DNA of 64,000 nucleotides, taken from contig NZ_QAJL01000003.1 in assembly GCF_003852525.1 (NCBI RefSeq), forward strand, positions 1,152,132 through 1,216,131, given 5' to 3'. This document shows, one piece after another, positions 54,101 through 62,834 of this stretch. This stretch comes from Pedobacter sp. KBW06. GTDB lineage: Bacteria; Bacteroidota; Bacteroidia; Sphingobacteriales; Sphingobacteriaceae. How positions within the stretch are numbered: position 1 is the first letter of the stretch; each line of letters starts with the position of its first letter. Made by a program: the position numbers and the translations under genes. Under the pieces are notes generated by a model. That model was given only the letters and a program-made list of their open reading frames with translations, was not told the DNA's origin and did not search any database.

Positions 54101-56328
54101 GATTATTCAGGGCCATCAACCGCCATGGATTGAATGCCATTGCCACACTTGCACACCCAAATACAACCGACTACAACAATATTGCAGCTAATTACGACTT
54201 AAGTGCCGATAGCGCGATTGTGGGGACAGCACTGGAAAGCGGTCCGGCTTTCTCTACCAACCTGACCTATTCAGATCCGGCCAGCTCCATGAGTTACCTC
54301 AGTTATTACAACCGGATGCTCGCCAAAGGATACCATCTTGGTGCCAGCATTGACCACGACAACCACAATTTAACCTTCGGACGGCATACCCGCGCGAGAT
54401 TGGTGGTCCTCGCCCCTGCCCTGACAGAAAATGACCTCCTGGATGCAATTAAGAAAATGCGGTTTTACGCTTCTCAGGACTCCGCTGCAAAGGTGACCTT
54501 CACTTTAAATAAAATGCCCCTGGGCAGCGTCTTCACCGGTGTTGCCGGACCAGTGATCTCGGTCAGCACCGCCACGACCAGTCCGGTAACGAGCATCAAG
54601 CTGATGTATGGAACGCCCGGAAGCGGTGTAAACCCGACTCAGGTGAGCAACAGCAGTTCGGGAGTATTAAACTATACACACAGCGATTTAGCTAACCTGG
54701 CCACAGGTTATTATTATGCAGACATCCTGGAAACGGACGGAAGCAGGATCATTACCTCTCCGATCTGGTACACCCGCGACGACAGCTTTATTCCAAAAAC
54801 CCAAACCATTACTTTTAACCCAACCAGAACAGCCACTTATGGAGATCCGGACCTGGAAATTGGGGCCAGCAGCGACAATACCGACATCAACCTGAGCTAT
54901 ACCAGCTCTGATGCAAGTGTTGCCACGATCACAGACCTTAAAATCCGCGTCATCAATGCAGGCGTAACGACGATTACTGCAAGCCAGGAAGGCAATGCAT
55001 TGTACAGTCCGGCAATTCCAAAACAACAGGTACTAACAGTCGCACCGAAAGCAATGGTGGTTACTGCAGAAAACAAACAAAAATTAGCAGGAACCGCAGA
55101 CCCGGCATTTACCTATACCTCATCAACAGCACCGATAGGAACAGATGTATTTTCAGGTCAGCTGAGCAGGAATGCAGGAGAAGCAGCCGGGACTTACCAG
55201 ATTACCCAGGGCAGTCTCGCGCTGAGCCCTAATTATGCCATTGATTACAAACCGGCAACATTAACGATCCATGCAAAAGCAGCCGGAACGATCAGTGGCA
55301 ATACCACAGTTGCCATAGGCAGCCCGGCACCGATAATCACTTTTACCGCTACAGCCGGAGTTCCTCCTTTCACATTCAGCTATCAGGTTAACGGAGGCGA
55401 AATCCAAAACCTAAACAGCGCAGGGAATACCGCCATGCTGGAAGTACCTACCCAAACAACGGGCAGTTTTACCTATGTGCTGACCAATGTGCGTGATGCC
55501 AATAGCAGTCAGCCTCAAACAGGATCTGCAACGGTTACCGTAAAACCTTTGCCGGTAGCTACAATTTCAGGTTCAGCAGCGGTATGTGTCAATGGCACTC
55601 CTCCGGTAATTACCTTCAGTGGCAGTACTGGTACTGCTCCTTTTACCTTCCTCTATTCGATCAATGGAGGCAGCAACATCCGCCTGATCAGCAATACGAA
55701 CGTGGCCACCATAAGTGCTCCTTCCGGCAATTCAGGCTTATTTACTTATCGATTGATCAGTGTAACAGATGCCTACGGTACACAGGCACAAACAGGAAGC
55801 GCGACAATTACCGTCAACGCTTTACCAACCATACAGATTTTTAGCGGCAAAGGAACGAGCATCTCCAAGGGAGATCTGATCCAGTTAACGGCCACAGGAG
55901 GAACGCAATACAGCTGGACAGGCAATGAGCTCATCAGCGGACAAAACAGCGCCACGGTTTCCATAAGGCCAAAACAAAGCAGCAATTATAAAGTGACCGT
56001 AACCAATGCCAGCGGCTGCAGTTCTGAACAAAGCATTCAGATCAGCGTTGCCGATGATTACAAGCTGGAAGCAGGAACCCTGATCACCCCGAACGGAGAT
56101 GGCATCAATGATAAGTTTGTGATTAAAAACATTGATTACTATCCGAAAAATACCCTGAGAATCTTTGACCAGAGCGGCCGGGTGTTGTTTATGCGCCAAT
56201 CCTATGCCAACGACTGGGACGGCACCGTAAATGGCAGTCCGCTGCTGGAAGGCACCTATTACTACATCCTTGACATGGGAGCCGGATTAGGGAATTTCAA
56301 AGGGTATATCAATATTATCAGAGATTAA
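51124..56328 (+). CDS. Secreted multidomain PHP-phosphoesterase-like protein with type-B T9SS sorting domain
   Basis: 1734 residues with a signal peptide. Order: N-terminal beta region; two Ig-like repeats of TYYVLIPASGTAPT type (~235-440); lamin-tail domain (~455-625; IISQYYEGTSTNKWIELSN); FN3-like repeats (~630-860); a PHP domain with NLHSHSSYSDG (His881, His883) and GLSEHNHTG (Glu918, His919, His921), LAHPNT with His1011 and SIDHDNHN, as in CehA/McbA metallohydrolases; MBG-type domain (~1310-1380); two PKD/SprB-like repeats; C-terminal type-B T9SS domain (ITPNGDGINDKF ... GTYYYILDMG). It is followed 11 bp later by PorP/SprF, its usual partner. Exported or surface-bound; substrate unknown. 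Confidence 0.85.
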   Translation: MKKQLLLLLFFAVLYFPAQLRAQIASWDFSGQGQPVTSTANTYDAGLTAAPVLTRGAGAPASSANNSFRTTGFKNDGINVANTDYFQVTLTASSGKTISLASINAIFAGTATYYQNPGVSVQFAYSLDGNTFSLIGAPSTVLAANVTNPTANPFPTISLSGVSALQNVAAGTTITLRFYASGQSGTGGWGFNSPAPGRMGFEIGGSTSSTGGTDNTPPVNALTYPKLNDISATSLDLLTNINEAGTTYYVLIPASGTAPTSPTQIKNGQDGNGIAAFKSGSIANTANIEAIATINGLNPNTAYKIFSVSADAAAIPNLQTTFSTLNTTTLNPDVTAPVNTAGYPKIGTIGNTTLELISNINEDGTTYYVLIPASGTAPTTTAQVKAGLDGNGIPALKSGPMVNTANTDVAQTITGLVAGTAYNIYLVASDESLNTQTTISILNARTKNPPALNIPVIISQYYEGTSTNKWIELSNLSNSPVNTATLQLKLALYNISGDAGNINITPNPSQTMNLNVIIPAQGTVLIGNTGNGAEVPYLTSASAAQTSNLVINFNGNDGITLLDNDNNIIDAFGQGINAKDISYVRNISVTGPTPTFNLNDWTQLPISIVQNAIDDDDLNRLGVHLPPNLPPCAAPATIASSLVFSSVSTNSITGSFTAAADANEYLIIRSLSPNLTALPVDGTVYNKGTAIGGGIVSDRIIGRTFTDTGLPSSTTYYYFIFSLNNISCTGGPKYLSTTYLSGSEVTKTPAPCSIPANQPTAFTVTSSNYNFIQGTYAPTGNADEYLVVMSTNNSLTAGPVNQTTYNVGDALGGGIVIKRGTGNGFIRSGLAQNTTYYFYIFSLNSSCSGGPLYLSSNPLSGSQKTGILDVNNLNFYYGNLHSHSSYSDGNKDDKTKKPEDDYEFAKNSMKMDFLGLSEHNHTGAGMSLANWQPGMDAAKKATTSTFLALHGMEWGVISGGGHVIVYGIDSLIGWESGEHQIYVPKSVYTGPTGLFRAINRHGLNAIATLAHPNTTDYNNIAANYDLSADSAIVGTALESGPAFSTNLTYSDPASSMSYLSYYNRMLAKGYHLGASIDHDNHNLTFGRHTRARLVVLAPALTENDLLDAIKKMRFYASQDSAAKVTFTLNKMPLGSVFTGVAGPVISVSTATTSPVTSIKLMYGTPGSGVNPTQVSNSSSGVLNYTHSDLANLATGYYYADILETDGSRIITSPIWYTRDDSFIPKTQTITFNPTRTATYGDPDLEIGASSDNTDINLSYTSSDASVATITDLKIRVINAGVTTITASQEGNALYSPAIPKQQVLTVAPKAMVVTAENKQKLAGTADPAFTYTSSTAPIGTDVFSGQLSRNAGEAAGTYQITQGSLALSPNYAIDYKPATLTIHAKAAGTISGNTTVAIGSPAPIITFTATAGVPPFTFSYQVNGGEIQNLNSAGNTAMLEVPTQTTGSFTYVLTNVRDANSSQPQTGSATVTVKPLPVATISGSAAVCVNGTPPVITFSGSTGTAPFTFLYSINGGSNIRLISNTNVATISAPSGNSGLFTYRLISVTDAYGTQAQTGSATITVNALPTIQIFSGKGTSISKGDLIQLTATGGTQYSWTGNELISGQNSATVSIRPKQSSNYKVTVTNASGCSSEQSIQISVADDYKLEAGTLITPNGDGINDKFVIKNIDYYPKNTLRIFDQSGRVLFMRQSYANDWDGTVNGSPLLEGTYYYILDMGAGLGNFKGYINIIRD

Positions 56329-56339
56329 TTTTTACAGAC

Positions 56340-57251
56340 ATGAGATCAATCAATCTACATATAAAATACTTCAGCCTTAGTCTGTTGTTATTTACATCGG
56401 CATTTATGCAGGAAGGAAAAGCACAGATCCTTCCCCTGAATGCGCAGTATTTTCAGAACAAATACCTGGTCAATCCGGCAATGGCAGGAGCAAACAGTGG
56501 TTTAAATATTAACGGGAGCTTTCGCAAACAATGGTCAAACATTCCGGGTGCCCCGCTGAGTCAGGGAATTACCCTGGATCAGCAACTGGGTAAAGTAGGC
56601 CTGGGCCTGAATGTATATAACGAGAAGGCAGGTGGAATACAACACACCAAGGCAGTAGCGACTTTTGCTTATCACCTCCCCCTGAATGACGACGATAAAA
56701 AGCTAAGCTTTGGCCTCTCTTTCGGTGCCAGCAAGGACCGTTTTGACCTGAGCAGCTTAAAAAACAGCGACATCAATGACCCTTCCATTGCCAGGTTTAA
56801 CGACAGGGGTTATCTCGTAGATGGTGATTTTGGTGTTGCCTACAGCTCCAAAGGATTGAACATTGAAGGTTCCATCCCGAACCTGCGTTCTGCCTTTAAA
56901 AAAGAAGATTTAAATTATGCAGACAAGCCTACTTTTTACTCCGCAATAAGCTACAAATTTAACCTGGGCAGCGATGTCGATGCGGTCAGGCTGGAGCCTA
57001 AAGGGGTGTTCAGAGGGATTAAGAATTATGATAACCTATGGGATGCCGGGCTCAATGCCAGCTTTGCCAACGACAAGCTGTACCTGATGAGCATGTACCA
57101 CAGCACTGAAAATGTGACGGTTGGACTGGGCATAAATTATAAATCAAGCTTATACATTATGGCCTATTACAATACTGCAACCTCTGCCATCACCGGGTAT
57201 ACCGATGGGGATTTTGAGGTCAACCTTAAATTCAATATCGGCAAAAAATAA
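56340..57251 (+). CDS. PorP/SprF-family type IX secretion outer-membrane protein
   Basis: 303 residues. Signal peptide then the typical PorP/SprF start QILPLNAQYFQNKYLVNPAMAGANSGLNINGSFRKQW, and a membrane beta-barrel ending in YTDGDFEVNLKFNIG. Members are paired with large type-B T9SS substrates and help display them; the gene follows the 1734-aa substrate gene by 11 bp, so the pair is likely one transcription unit. Confidence 0.93.
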   Translation: MRSINLHIKYFSLSLLLFTSAFMQEGKAQILPLNAQYFQNKYLVNPAMAGANSGLNINGSFRKQWSNIPGAPLSQGITLDQQLGKVGLGLNVYNEKAGGIQHTKAVATFAYHLPLNDDDKKLSFGLSFGASKDRFDLSSLKNSDINDPSIARFNDRGYLVDGDFGVAYSSKGLNIEGSIPNLRSAFKKEDLNYADKPTFYSAISYKFNLGSDVDAVRLEPKGVFRGIKNYDNLWDAGLNASFANDKLYLMSMYHSTENVTVGLGINYKSSLYIMAYYNTATSAITGYTDGDFEVNLKFNIGKK

Positions 57252-57260
57252 CCATCACAG

Positions 57261-57286
57261 AAAAGGGAGGAAACTCCCTTTTTTAT
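57261..57286. terminator. Bidirectional terminator between convergent genes
   Basis: Stem AAAAGGGAG / CTCCCTTTT with a GAAA loop and a T-run after it. It overlaps the stop codon of the leftward gene (57283-57285). Confidence 0.85.
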
Positions 57287-58299
57287 TTGATTTTATCCAG
57301 CACAAACTCCGTTTCATCAAGAAAAGGTTCAATGGGGTTTGTCTTACCAAAACCTTTCAAAGTCAATTCCTTCTCCTCTTTACTTCCTCCTTTGACAAAT
57401 TTCATTCTGATGTCTGTTCCGTTATAAACGCCATTATGGCTCTTCCTTACAATGTTAAACCCGGTAAATCCAGATAACGGATAACTAAGCAACGGCAGGC
57501 CAAACAGGTATAGGCGGATGCTTTTCCTGCTGACATCAAAAACAACCCTTCTGCTCAGCGTTGCCAGGAAAAAGCCAAGCGGGATAAATGGCAGGAAAGG
57601 GATAAACTGGTCTTTTTGCGGCCATCCATTGCCAAAAATGATGGAATACCAGGTGATGCCCGCAAAAACAAGAAACAGCGCAAAGCTGGGAACAGCGCTC
57701 CAGATGCTATTGGGTTTCAACACATAGCCATCTGCATGCGTATTGTAAAAGGCGAGCGTACCCGTTTGCCGTAATATTTTAGCAGGATCAGAAATCAGCG
57801 GAGCAGCTGGCTGCAGGACCTGAATTCCCCGGATATCGGATAATAACACCTCTTCAAACTCCTTTTTGGAGGGATCATTTGCGTTGATAAAAGAGGGAGA
57901 AATCCGGTATCCTTTCCCATATCGGTCGGCCTTACTTTTCAGGTAATAAGCCATTCCAAAATCTGCTTTTAAGGTAATCTCGCCCATTTGCTCAAAGGTC
58001 ATCAAAGATTTTCTTCTAAATATGGTCTGCAGGTAAACCATTTTTTCATTTTTCTCAAAAACCATTTGCCTCCGGCTATAGGTAAACAAAGGGATACTGG
58101 CAATGAACAGCGGAAGAAGGAGGATATAGCTGGCGAAATTTTTAGCCTCGATCTCCTGAACCTCGCCTTTCAGCATAATGAGTATCGTCATCAGTGGCAG
58201 CAGGAGCAGCAATATCAAAAAAGCAATCCCTATTGGCAGCAGGAATGCCAGCGGCCTGATCACCGTCCGGTCCTTCTCTATAACGTAATATTTAGCCAT
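57283..58299 (-). CDS. Membrane protein of unknown function
   Basis: 338 residues with four hydrophobic segments: two near the N-terminus (~19-42 and ~52-70) and two in the centre (~206-226 and ~232-252). The cytoplasmic-looking parts contain beta-rich stretches (MVFEKNEKMVYLQTIFRRKSLMTFEQMGEITLK, RRVVFDVSRKSIRLYLFGLPLL) reminiscent of PH-like domains in bacterial membrane proteins. No name can be given. The next gene on this strand (58344) also encodes a membrane protein and may be co-transcribed. Confidence 0.65.
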   Translation of the reverse strand: MAKYYVIEKDRTVIRPLAFLLPIGIAFLILLLLLPLMTILIMLKGEVQEIEAKNFASYILLLPLFIASIPLFTYSRRQMVFEKNEKMVYLQTIFRRKSLMTFEQMGEITLKADFGMAYYLKSKADRYGKGYRISPSFINANDPSKKEFEEVLLSDIRGIQVLQPAAPLISDPAKILRQTGTLAFYNTHADGYVLKPNSIWSAVPSFALFLVFAGITWYSIIFGNGWPQKDQFIPFLPFIPLGFFLATLSRRVVFDVSRKSIRLYLFGLPLLSYPLSGFTGFNIVRKSHNGVYNGTDIRMKFVKGGSKEEKELTLKGFGKTNPIEPFLDETEFVLDKIK

Positions 58300-58343
58300 C
58301 CCTGTTAAACTTCTGATTTTATGAATTTACCCTAACATGTCCC

Positions 58344-58961
58344 CTATGACTGCATTGTGGCTGCATTACCTCCCTGTTTTTCAGCCCTTTTTCTTTTTAC
58401 ATAGCCAACGATAAAAATCAACAACCCTGCCGGCACAAGCAGGACAAAGGGATTATCGGCCAATCGATTAAGTAAAGTTACCTGTCCTTCGTCCCAGCTA
58501 TGGATGTCTTTGTCTACGAGTAACTGACCATTCACAGAAAGCTTAAAAATAGTCACCTCCCTTTTGTCGCCCATAATAAAGCGGTTTATGGCTTTTAGCA
58601 CACCATTTTCCCGGGCCGAAGCCAGTTGCCTGCTCAGCACTTTTACGGTGATGCTGTCTCCGTCATGGATCTTATTAGCAATCGCGACCTGATCTTCAGT
58701 GAGCCCCTGCCATGGCAACCTCAGGTTAACCGGCTCATCCTTCACTTTCATATAAAGGTAAGAGCTCATCACCTGACTTCCTTTTTTCTTTTGCATTTCC
58801 CAGAGTTCCGTAACCACAAAACGGCCGGTAGTAAAATCAGCAGCCGACCTTGCCTCCGCTTCAGCATTAGACCTGTCGAAACTGTTAAAGATCCAGAAGG
58901 TTGCCCCTCCCATTACCACAAAGAAAATGACTAAGCCCAGGATTACTCTTTTTACCATCAC
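58344..58961 (-). CDS. Hypothetical membrane protein
   Basis: 205 residues with an N-terminal hydrophobic helix (~8-27) and a C-terminal one (~170-190), with an intervening region of extended strands (DSITVKVLSRQLASARENGVLKAINRFIMGDKREVTIFKLSVNGQ). It is 44 bp upstream of the 57283-58299 gene on the same strand. No domain recognised. Confidence 0.6.
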   Translation of the reverse strand: MMVKRVILGLVIFFVVMGGATFWIFNSFDRSNAEAEARSAADFTTGRFVVTELWEMQKKKGSQVMSSYLYMKVKDEPVNLRLPWQGLTEDQVAIANKIHDGDSITVKVLSRQLASARENGVLKAINRFIMGDKREVTIFKLSVNGQLLVDKDIHSWDEGQVTLLNRLADNPFVLLVPAGLLIFIVGYVKRKRAEKQGGNAATMQS

Positions 58962-59169
58962 GTTAATTTATTATTCAGCGAATCAATCATTATGCCAAAA
59001 ACCTTCGGAAAATTTATTTACAATCTGCTGTAGCGTTTGATCACGATTGTCCGTTTTAATAAAAGCACGCTAGATTAAGATTCCGGGGGCAGGTTTCAGG
59101 CCCTGTCTCCGAGTCTTTATTCCCAGACATCTTCCAATTCGTTATATTTACCAAAAAAACAATTAGAAT

Positions 59170-59466
59170 ATGTTAGCTCACCACGTTTTATTCTGGCTAA
59201 AAGCCGATACCACCGAAGATCAGAAAGCTGCTTTCAGAAAAGGTCTTGAATCATTGGAAAAGATTGAATCAGTAAAGTCTTTTTATGTAGGAATCCCTGC
59301 TCCCATTGAGCGCGCTGTAGTGGATACTTCTTATACTTTTTCTTTGATCATTATTTTTGAAGATCTTGCCGGACATGATGTTTATCAAACGCATCCTTTA
59401 CACCTTGCCTTCTTAGATGAATTCCGTGGTCTTTTTGAAAAGGTCACCATTTACGATGCATTATAA
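59170..59466 (+). CDS. Dabb-family (stress-responsive A/B barrel) protein
   Basis: 98 residues: LAHHVLFWLKADTTEDQKAAFRKGLESL, IPAPIERAVVDTSYTFSLIIIFEDLAGHDVYQTHPLHLAFLDEF, matching the dimeric alpha+beta barrel (Dabb) family; an antiparallel beta-sheet with two helices. Function is unclear across the family (some are cyclases or small-molecule enzymes). A terminator follows its stop. Confidence 0.85.
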   Translation: MLAHHVLFWLKADTTEDQKAAFRKGLESLEKIESVKSFYVGIPAPIERAVVDTSYTFSLIIIFEDLAGHDVYQTHPLHLAFLDEFRGLFEKVTIYDAL

Positions 59467-59478
59467 TTAACAAATAAA

Positions 59479-59525
59479 CCGGAGAAAACGAACGCCTCCT
59501 GCTTACATTTTCTCCGGATTTTCTA
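59479..59525 (+). terminator. Terminator after the Dabb gene
   Basis: Stem CCGGAGAAAA / TTTTCTCCGG with a 19-nt loop and a T-rich tail (ATTTTCTATT). Confidence 0.6.
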
Positions 59526-59538
59526 TTAAAAAACAAGT

Positions 59539-59829
59539 ATGAGCGCATTTCAGGAACTTATTCAATCAGAAACACCGGTACTGGTAGATTTTTATGCCGA
59601 CTGGTGTGGACCATGCAAATCAATGAACCCTGTGATTCAGGAGGTAGCCAGAATTACCGAAGGAAGGGCAAGGGTGATTAAGATCAATATCGACAAAAAT
59701 CAGGCTGCTGCGGCGAAATACAATGTCAAAGCCGTTCCAACCTTCCTCCTTTTTAAAAAAGGGGAAATCATCTGGCGCCATTCAGGAATGATAGACCAGA
59801 TGAGCCTGTTAAAACAGCTTTCTATTTAA
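59539..59829 (+). CDS. Thioredoxin
   Basis: 96 residues, full length for a compact thioredoxin. Active site DWCGPCKSM with Cys23 and Cys26, cis-Pro67 in KAVPTFLLF, and no signal peptide, so cytoplasmic. It transfers electrons from NADPH/thioredoxin reductase to target disulfides. Its end overlaps the convergent glycosyltransferase gene by 8 bp. Confidence 0.93.
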   Translation: MSAFQELIQSETPVLVDFYADWCGPCKSMNPVIQEVARITEGRARVIKINIDKNQAAAAKYNVKAVPTFLLFKKGEIIWRHSGMIDQMSLLKQLSI

Positions 59830-61528
59830 CCTCAACAGCAATCATATTGCTGTTTCTTGCGCCACTAAAAGGTTCAGTTCTTAAGGAGAAGATCAGCTTA
59901 TATTTTCCGGCAGATTCCGGGGCAATAAATTTGGCCGGCAACTCAACAGATTGCTTTGCAGGAATCCTGATGTTTTCGAGATCAGCGCTTACCTGCTTAA
60001 ACTCAGCCAGGTCTTCTCCGTTCCTGAAACTGTATTCAAGAAAACATTTCCATTTTTCTCCGCTATTGCCGAGATAGATTTCCTGATCATATGGATTTGT
60101 AATCTTCAGTTTCAAAGATACTTCGGTTCCCTTTTTCAACGGGGCAAGCGTTTCCACAGGATTAACAGCCACTTTCTGGTAAGTCCTCAGCGCTTCAACC
60201 CAGCGTCCATAATACAAGCCTTTTGAAGTAGAGATTGTATCCTGCGACAGCCCTTCGCCATGACTGGCTGGTAAAACATAATATACCTTTTTGTTTCTGA
60301 TGCTGTCTTCCAGCGGCCAGATGTCGTACTGGTTTTTCCGGTAATACCTGGAATCGTAGCCAAAACCTTTAGTACTGCGGTTGTAGTAATTATAACGTGA
60401 AGGGACCTGGAAAGAATCCGTAAAGACTACAGGAGCATCTCCGGCCTTTTCATGAATCTGTTTTGCCCAAACCTGGTTGCCAAAGTAATAGTCAACCACA
60501 TTAATTTTCATTAAAAAACCGATCGGGATGATGAGAATGATGCGGGTCAGAATGATGAGTATGATGTTGACGATGGCCAGCTTCTCAAACCATTTCGGCA
60601 TTCCCTTTTTTGCCATGAAAAGATAGGCAAGGATAAACAGACAAAGCATCCCCGGCAAGGTCCAGTGTGCCTCTACCCTTCCTTTCAGTGTACTAAAAAG
60701 AAAGAAAATGAAAATACCATAAAAGTTAACTTTAATCGCCCTGATGAAAGCATCTTCCGTTTTCAACCTTACGGCCGCCTGGTACAGGAACCAACCCACC
60801 AGTGGCCCGGCAAGTGCCAGCTGAGCCAGCAGATATTCCGTCGTGAATTTTGATTTATAAAAAGCCGCGGAGCGGTCAATCACATGGTAATAAAATGAAG
60901 GGTAATTGTTTTGCACCTGCCACCAGATATGGGGAAGAAAAGCAAGGACAGCAACCCCAACAATGAGCCAGAAAGAAGGTCTTTTTAATAACTTCAGGTT
61001 AGAAAGGATCGTGAAAAATAATACCAGAATTCCATGATATTTGCTGTACAATAAACAAGCGATCACTAATGCCAGGAGAAAAGCCCATTTGAGCTTATCA
61101 GAAGCTACATATCTCTGGTATATATAAAAAAACAGCACTGTGAAAAAGAACAATGGCGAGTCGGGGGTGGTAATGAAGCCATATACATGGAAAAGAACCA
61201 CCGAGGAAAACAACAAAACAAAGAGCTTAATATTTTCCGCATAGGGCTTTACGATCTTCCAAAGCAGGAAAACAGAAAGCGTACTCGTGATGACCGTAAA
61301 TAGCCTCAACCCCAGTGTCCCCGGCAATAAAGCGTCTCCGATTTTGATAAATAACGCCACCATTGGCGGATGGTCAAAGTATCCCCAGTCCAAAAAGCGG
61401 GAATACACCCAATAATAAGCCTCATCGGCATGTACCTCTACAAATGTTGCCTGAATAATATTCAAAAGGGTCCATATCCCTAAAAAAATGAGCAATACTT
61501 GTTCAGCACTTTTTTTCGTTTGTAGCAT
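59822..61528 (-). CDS. GT39-family membrane glycosyltransferase (ArnT/PMT-like)
   Basis: 568 residues with many (~11) membrane helices in the first ~370 residues and a soluble C-terminal beta domain (~430-568). The conserved catalytic-loop motif ADEAYYWVYSRFLDWGYFDHPP carries Asp35-Glu36, the acidic pair typical of lipid-linked sugar transferases; TPDSPLFFF is another family motif. It likely transfers a sugar from a polyprenyl-phosphate donor to lipid or protein at the membrane. A GtrA protein is 15 bp upstream, forming a likely glycan-modification pair. Confidence 0.88.
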   Translation of the reverse strand: MLQTKKSAEQVLLIFLGIWTLLNIIQATFVEVHADEAYYWVYSRFLDWGYFDHPPMVALFIKIGDALLPGTLGLRLFTVITSTLSVFLLWKIVKPYAENIKLFVLLFSSVVLFHVYGFITTPDSPLFFFTVLFFYIYQRYVASDKLKWAFLLALVIACLLYSKYHGILVLFFTILSNLKLLKRPSFWLIVGVAVLAFLPHIWWQVQNNYPSFYYHVIDRSAAFYKSKFTTEYLLAQLALAGPLVGWFLYQAAVRLKTEDAFIRAIKVNFYGIFIFFLFSTLKGRVEAHWTLPGMLCLFILAYLFMAKKGMPKWFEKLAIVNIILIILTRIILIIPIGFLMKINVVDYYFGNQVWAKQIHEKAGDAPVVFTDSFQVPSRYNYYNRSTKGFGYDSRYYRKNQYDIWPLEDSIRNKKVYYVLPASHGEGLSQDTISTSKGLYYGRWVEALRTYQKVAVNPVETLAPLKKGTEVSLKLKITNPYDQEIYLGNSGEKWKCFLEYSFRNGEDLAEFKQVSADLENIRIPAKQSVELPAKFIAPESAGKYKLIFSLRTEPFSGARNSNMIAVEVK

Positions 61529-61542
61529 TTAAAGATTGGGTT

Positions 61543-61953
61543 TTAACTGGAGAAGGTATACAGGTAATTGGCAAAGAAGTTCCATAAAGAAATAATCACA
61601 ATGGCACAAGCCTTGGCAACATAGAAATTCCATTTCAACTTGTCATTGAGCAGGTAAATCAGGGTATTGCTTAAAAATAATCCCACCAGAGAGATGACAA
61701 AGAATTTGCCGAACTGGGTAATACTGGCCGCATCATGGTTGTTAAAGGTCCAATACCGGTTTAAGGTATAATTCGTGGTAGTGGCCACAATAAAGCCCAA
61801 TGAACTGGCAATGTATTTATGAATTTTCAACTTCTCCTTACAGAGATAAGTAACACCAAAATCGACGATAAGCCCGGAAAAACCTACGACACCGAATTTC
61901 AAAAACTTAAAAAGAAAAGTGTTATTTAATTCAATTGCAGCAAGGGTCATCAT
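61543..61953 (-). CDS. GtrA-family membrane protein
   Basis: Start chosen at 61953 (MMTLAAIELNNTFLFKFLKFGVVG) because the longer frame to 62013 adds a non-family N-terminus. The 136 residues have four membrane helices and the GtrA motifs FLKFGVVGFSGLIVDFGVTY and FIVATTTNYTLNRYWTF. GtrA proteins move polyprenyl-linked sugars across the membrane; the neighbour is a glycosyltransferase that would use them. Confidence 0.85.
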   Translation of the reverse strand: MMTLAAIELNNTFLFKFLKFGVVGFSGLIVDFGVTYLCKEKLKIHKYIASSLGFIVATTTNYTLNRYWTFNNHDAASITQFGKFFVISLVGLFLSNTLIYLLNDKLKWNFYVAKACAIVIISLWNFFANYLYTFSS

Positions 61954-62366
61954 AGAAAAAGATACTTTCCCGCAAAAGTACATATAAATTTCAATTCCCT
62001 TCCCCAAAACCATCCTTCGCAGCTCCGGGACTTTCTTCGCAGGGATTTACCTTGACCGATCAGGGCGCTGCAATCATTATTTAATAACGATATCAAAAAA
62101 ATACGAGAACTGTACAGAATAAACGATAAAAACAAACAGTCACCTCATGGAGACAAGTGTAACGTTTTTTTTAAGAACCACAGAACTTAAGTACAAAAAC
62201 ATAATTTAAATGCATTAAAATCAATATTTTAGGAGAAACAAACCGAACACAATCCCTTGCTCCGGATCTAAAAATTCTACTTTAAGATCAAAATTTCGGC
62301 ACTCTTGGCATGACATTTGTTTTTCGGCATTTTATAATTTATAACCAATAACTATTTAAAAAATCA
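61954..62366. other. Intergenic region between the GtrA gene and the small lipoprotein gene
   Basis: A-T-rich stretch of about 400 bp with no convincing gene, hairpin or repeat. It should hold the promoter for the small lipoprotein gene at 62367. Confidence 0.4.
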
Positions 62367-62762
62367 ATGAAAAGACTTACAAAAATCCTATCACTAACAT
62401 TAATTTTAAGCTTAACCTTATTATTTGCGTGTAAAAAAGACAAGAAAGATGGACCTTCAAACGGCACGCATAAAGTTGTATTCAAAGCCATCGGTTCTAC
62501 AGGTACAAAAATCAGCAATGCAGTTTATACAGACGGTTCCGGTAAAAATGAAAGCTTCACCAGCCTCAATACGCAAAACTGGACCAGTAATGAATATACC
62601 ATTCCTTCTTCAGCTCACGCGGTAAGTTTTGGTGTCTCGGGAACTGGTGTTGATGCCAACTCTACACTTGTAGTTGAAATCTGGGTAGATGGCGTTAAAG
62701 CAGCCGATGGAAAATCCACCGGAACGATCCTTAGCCCAAGCGCTACCCTTGCTTTTAAATAA
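62367..62762 (+). CDS. Small lipoprotein, beta-rich
   Basis: 131 residues. Lipoprotein signal MKRLTKILSLTLILSLTLLFAC with Cys22 followed by KKDKKD. The rest is a beta-sandwich-like domain of ~100 residues (HKVVFKAIGSTGTKISNAVYTDG, STLVVEIWVDGVKAADGKS) like others found in Bacteroidota outer-membrane lipoproteins. No enzymatic motif. A terminator hairpin follows. Confidence 0.75.
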   Translation: MKRLTKILSLTLILSLTLLFACKKDKKDGPSNGTHKVVFKAIGSTGTKISNAVYTDGSGKNESFTSLNTQNWTSNEYTIPSSAHAVSFGVSGTGVDANSTLVVEIWVDGVKAADGKSTGTILSPSATLAFK

Positions 62763-62771
62763 TTAATTCAT

Positions 62772-62808
62772 ACAGGGTATCCACAAGCTGAAGGATACCC
62801 TGTGTTTA
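62772..62808 (+). terminator. Terminator after the small lipoprotein gene
   Basis: Perfect 11-bp stem ACAGGGTATCC / GGATACCCTGT with a 10-nt loop, then GTTTAAG. The T-tract is short. Confidence 0.7.
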
Positions 62809-62834
62809 AGCACATAAATCAAAGCAGAACCACC

